Source: an uncultured Bacteroidales bacterium (GTDB taxonomy: Bacteria; Bacteroidota; Bacteroidia; Bacteroidales; Muribaculaceae). From it: a stretch of 64,000 nt of DNA. Made by a program: the position numbers and the translations under genes. The stretch lies in NCBI GenBank assembly GCA_902762385.1, contig CACWNQ010000004.1, positions 62,001 through 126,000 on the forward strand, given 5' to 3'. The notes beneath the pieces are model-generated. The model did not search any database, was not told the DNA's origin, and saw only the letters and a list, made by a program, of their open reading frames with translations. The first letter of the stretch is position 1. The number at the start of each line of letters is the position of its first letter. Of this stretch, positions 61,816-64,000 are shown piece by piece.

Positions 61816-64000
61816 ATGAAAACTACACTTCACACAATTACACGGCGCCTCTTGCTACTTGCGCTGTTACTGGCGACTGCGTTGCCAGCTGTTGCTTATG
61901 ATTTTATGGAGGATGGTTTATGCTATAAAGTGAATAGCGGTAAAACTACCGTGACTGTGACTTATCAAAAAACCACAACTTATTATGGCAACACATACGG
62001 TGATGGCTATGAGAATCTGACTGGCGATTTAGTAATTCCCGAGAGTGTCACCCATAATGGCAAAACCTATCAAGTGACATCAATAGGTGATCGCGCTTTT
62101 ATCAACTGCACTGGTTTGACATCGGTAACCATTCCCAATACGGTTACAACCATTGGCGGTGCAGACCCAATTGCCTCGGATGGAGCAGCCTTCTGTAACT
62201 GTACTGGTCTGACATCGATAGTCATACCCAACTCGGTTACATTGATAGGCAAAAACTCTTTCAATAGTTGCACTGGCCTCACATCAGTGACCATAGGCGA
62301 GTCGGTGACATGGATTGGCGAGAGGGCCTTTGAGAAATGCACTGGTTTGACATCGGTAACAATTCCAAACTCAGTGACAACAATTGATAGACAAGCATTT
62401 TTCTATTGCACTGGACTGACATCGGTGACCTATGGCAACTCAATAACGTGGATTAATAATGGTGCTTTTTCTAATTGTACCAGCCTGACATCTCTTTCTC
62501 TTCCAAGTTCGTTGACATATATTGGTGACGGCGCATTCGAAATGTGCACCAGTTTGATCGAGGTTACAATTCCTGACTCGGTAACTTGGATTGGTGGTTA
62601 TGCTTTTCGTTGCTGCAGTGGCTTGACCTCTGCTGATTTGGGCAACTCAGTTACTGAAATAGGCTATGGTGCTTTTCAGGAGTGTACGGGTCTGACCTCA
62701 ATATTAATTCCTAATTCGGTTATAACAGTTAGAACAAATGCGTTTTTTGGCTGTACTGGCTTGAAATCGGCAACCATTGGTGACAATGTGAACTATATAT
62801 ATGATAAAGCATTCAGCCAATGTTCTTCATTGGAAGAAATAGTAATTGGAGAATCTGTTTTAGAAATAGAAGCAGAAGTGTTCTCAGGATGCACATCATT
62901 GAAAACTGTGAAATGGAATGCCAAAGAAAGCAATAATTTCATTTTTAGCGAAAGTCCTTTTTACTGTATGTCAAATATAGAACATTTCATTTTTGGCGAA
63001 GAAGTAGAGGTTATACCTTATTGCCTCTGTTATGGCCTGTCGGGATTGACATCGATAACCATTCCCAATTCGGTGAAAGATATTGGGTTTAGCGCCTTCT
63101 ATGGCTGTACTGGTTTGACATCGGTTAATATTGGCGACTCGGTGACAGCGATTGGGCAATCGGCATTCGGGTATTGCATTAGTTTGCCATCGGTCATCTT
63201 ACCAGAATCGGTGAGAATCATTGAATATGAGGCCTTTCGTGGTTGTAGTAGTTTGAGCACAGTTGCCATACCAAACTCTGTGACCAATATAGGTGGCAGT
63301 GCCTTTTATGACTGCGAAGGATTGACGTCTGTCACTATCTCAAACTCTGTGGTCAGGGTTGGCAGCAGTTCTTTCTATAATTGCAGCAGCCTGAACACAG
63401 TGATCTTTGGCAAAAACGTAAGGCTCATTGGCCCTGAGGCTTTTAAAGGGTGTTCATCACTAAATAAAGTTGTTGCATTAATGCGTCAGCCAATTTCCAT
63501 ATCAAGTAGCGTGTTTGATGGTGCGCCGACAGAAAGTTGCAACCTTCATGTGAGACAAGGCTCGAAAACAAGTTATGAGAATCAGGATGTGTGGAAAGAC
63601 TTCATGATAACCGAAGATGCTGAGGACTATGCCGTTGTAGAGGTGGGCGAAAGCTCTATTGAAGGTGACGTTAATGGCGATGAGGCCATTAATGCAGCCG
63701 ACATCACTGCCCTCTATGACTGTATGCTCAATGGAGACCAAACTTATGTTGCCACAAGTGATGTGAATGGTGACGGTCATATCAACAGTGCTGATGTGAC
63801 AGCGATTTATGATATTCTGTTGGGAAATGATATTCATGAATATGTTGATTTGGCCTTACCCAGTGGCACGTTGTGGGCGACAATGAATATTGGAGCAAGC
63901 AGTCCAGAGGAAGCTGGCGACTATTTTGCTTGGGGCGAAACCGATCCAGAGTTAAAACGTTACTATGAATTTTTCACATACAAGTGGTGTTGCGGCACCT
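61816..64000 (+). CDS. BspA-like LRR_5 protein with dockerin and FISUMP domain, partial at 3' end
   Basis: At least 728 codons, open to the right edge with no stop. Signal peptide ~1-27 (MKTTLHTITRRLLLLALLLA). LRR_5 repeats fill ~70-590, with the unit CTGLTSVTIPNSVTTIGxxAF, near-identical copies packed closely. A dockerin-like pair (617-672: GDVNGDEAINAADITALYDCML, DVNGDGHINSADVTAIYDILL) comes next, followed by a Fibrobacter-paralogous-type domain opening EYVDLALPSGTLWATMNIGASSPEEAGDYFAWGET. The dockerin is internal here. Probably a surface adhesin or binding protein. The start is ATG 61816. Confidence 0.85.
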   Translation, partial: MKTTLHTITRRLLLLALLLATALPAVAYDFMEDGLCYKVNSGKTTVTVTYQKTTTYYGNTYGDGYENLTGDLVIPESVTHNGKTYQVTSIGDRAFINCTGLTSVTIPNTVTTIGGADPIASDGAAFCNCTGLTSIVIPNSVTLIGKNSFNSCTGLTSVTIGESVTWIGERAFEKCTGLTSVTIPNSVTTIDRQAFFYCTGLTSVTYGNSITWINNGAFSNCTSLTSLSLPSSLTYIGDGAFEMCTSLIEVTIPDSVTWIGGYAFRCCSGLTSADLGNSVTEIGYGAFQECTGLTSILIPNSVITVRTNAFFGCTGLKSATIGDNVNYIYDKAFSQCSSLEEIVIGESVLEIEAEVFSGCTSLKTVKWNAKESNNFIFSESPFYCMSNIEHFIFGEEVEVIPYCLCYGLSGLTSITIPNSVKDIGFSAFYGCTGLTSVNIGDSVTAIGQSAFGYCISLPSVILPESVRIIEYEAFRGCSSLSTVAIPNSVTNIGGSAFYDCEGLTSVTISNSVVRVGSSSFYNCSSLNTVIFGKNVRLIGPEAFKGCSSLNKVVALMRQPISISSSVFDGAPTESCNLHVRQGSKTSYENQDVWKDFMITEDAEDYAVVEVGESSIEGDVNGDEAINAADITALYDCMLNGDQTYVATSDVNGDGHINSADVTAIYDILLGNDIHEYVDLALPSGTLWATMNIGASSPEEAGDYFAWGETDPELKRYYEFFTYKWCCGT

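Overview
The window reads as chromosomal DNA of a gut-type Bacteroidales bacterium, most likely Muribaculaceae or a close relative (Prevotellaceae is the alternative). The evidence is the Bacteroidetes promoter form (TAnnTTTG about 20 bp after TTTG) before many genes, Bacteroidetes-style 'SxC' lipoproteins, a TonB receptor paired with a DUF5689 lipoprotein, BspA-like LRR proteins, a T9SS-like C-terminus, and many dockerin-like tails (GDVNGDG...). I see no rRNA, tRNA, CRISPR array, transposase or integrase gene. The genus is inference.

Layout. 1-2.4 kb: the start of an AAA ATPase gene reading off the left edge behind two 39-bp palindromes, then three tandem paralogs sharing a Cys4 N-terminal module, one of them ending in a TonB domain. 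2.5-7.2 kb: a DUF6440/CAT-like pair, then pheT-cupin-yebC. 7.3-7.5 kb: a candidate small RNA. 7.6-24.6 kb: envelope and secreted proteins (a very large amidase/propeller protein, a PD40 propeller protein, an SH3 protein, a GHL10 glycosidase with dockerin, a TonB receptor with its lipoprotein, twin DUF4923 lipoproteins, a Sel1 protein). 24.8-30.5 kb: three secreted phosphatases of three unrelated folds, one a four-unit PAP2 chain. 30.6-43.8 kb: manA, YfhO, a methyltransferase-like protein, a dockerin/DUF4886 protein, a serine hydrolase, an S24 repressor, an M16 peptidase, a CDF transporter and frr. 43.9-53.8 kb: a large LRR/dockerin protein, a CoA-transferase, an OmpA lipoprotein, an SGNH hydrolase and small secreted proteins. 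53.8-60.4 kb: a leftward housekeeping run (SDR-HAD-ribF-upp-tsaE-birA, and lgt-C1 peptidase). 60.4-61.8 kb: 1.4 kb of repeat-rich non-coding DNA leading to an LRR/dockerin/FISUMP gene that runs off the right edge.

How the parts fit. Core genes (pheT, yebC, frr, ribF, upp, tsaE, birA, lgt, manA) alternate with envelope cargo. Five secreted proteins carry the same calcium-binding dockerin-like repeat attached to unrelated modules (glycosidase, phosphatase, SGNH-like, two LRR), which suggests a shared surface-attachment or secretion scheme. The phosphatase trio probably frees phosphate from organic esters outside the cytoplasm. Many start codons were chosen because a consensus promoter lies inside or just upstream of the longest reading frame.
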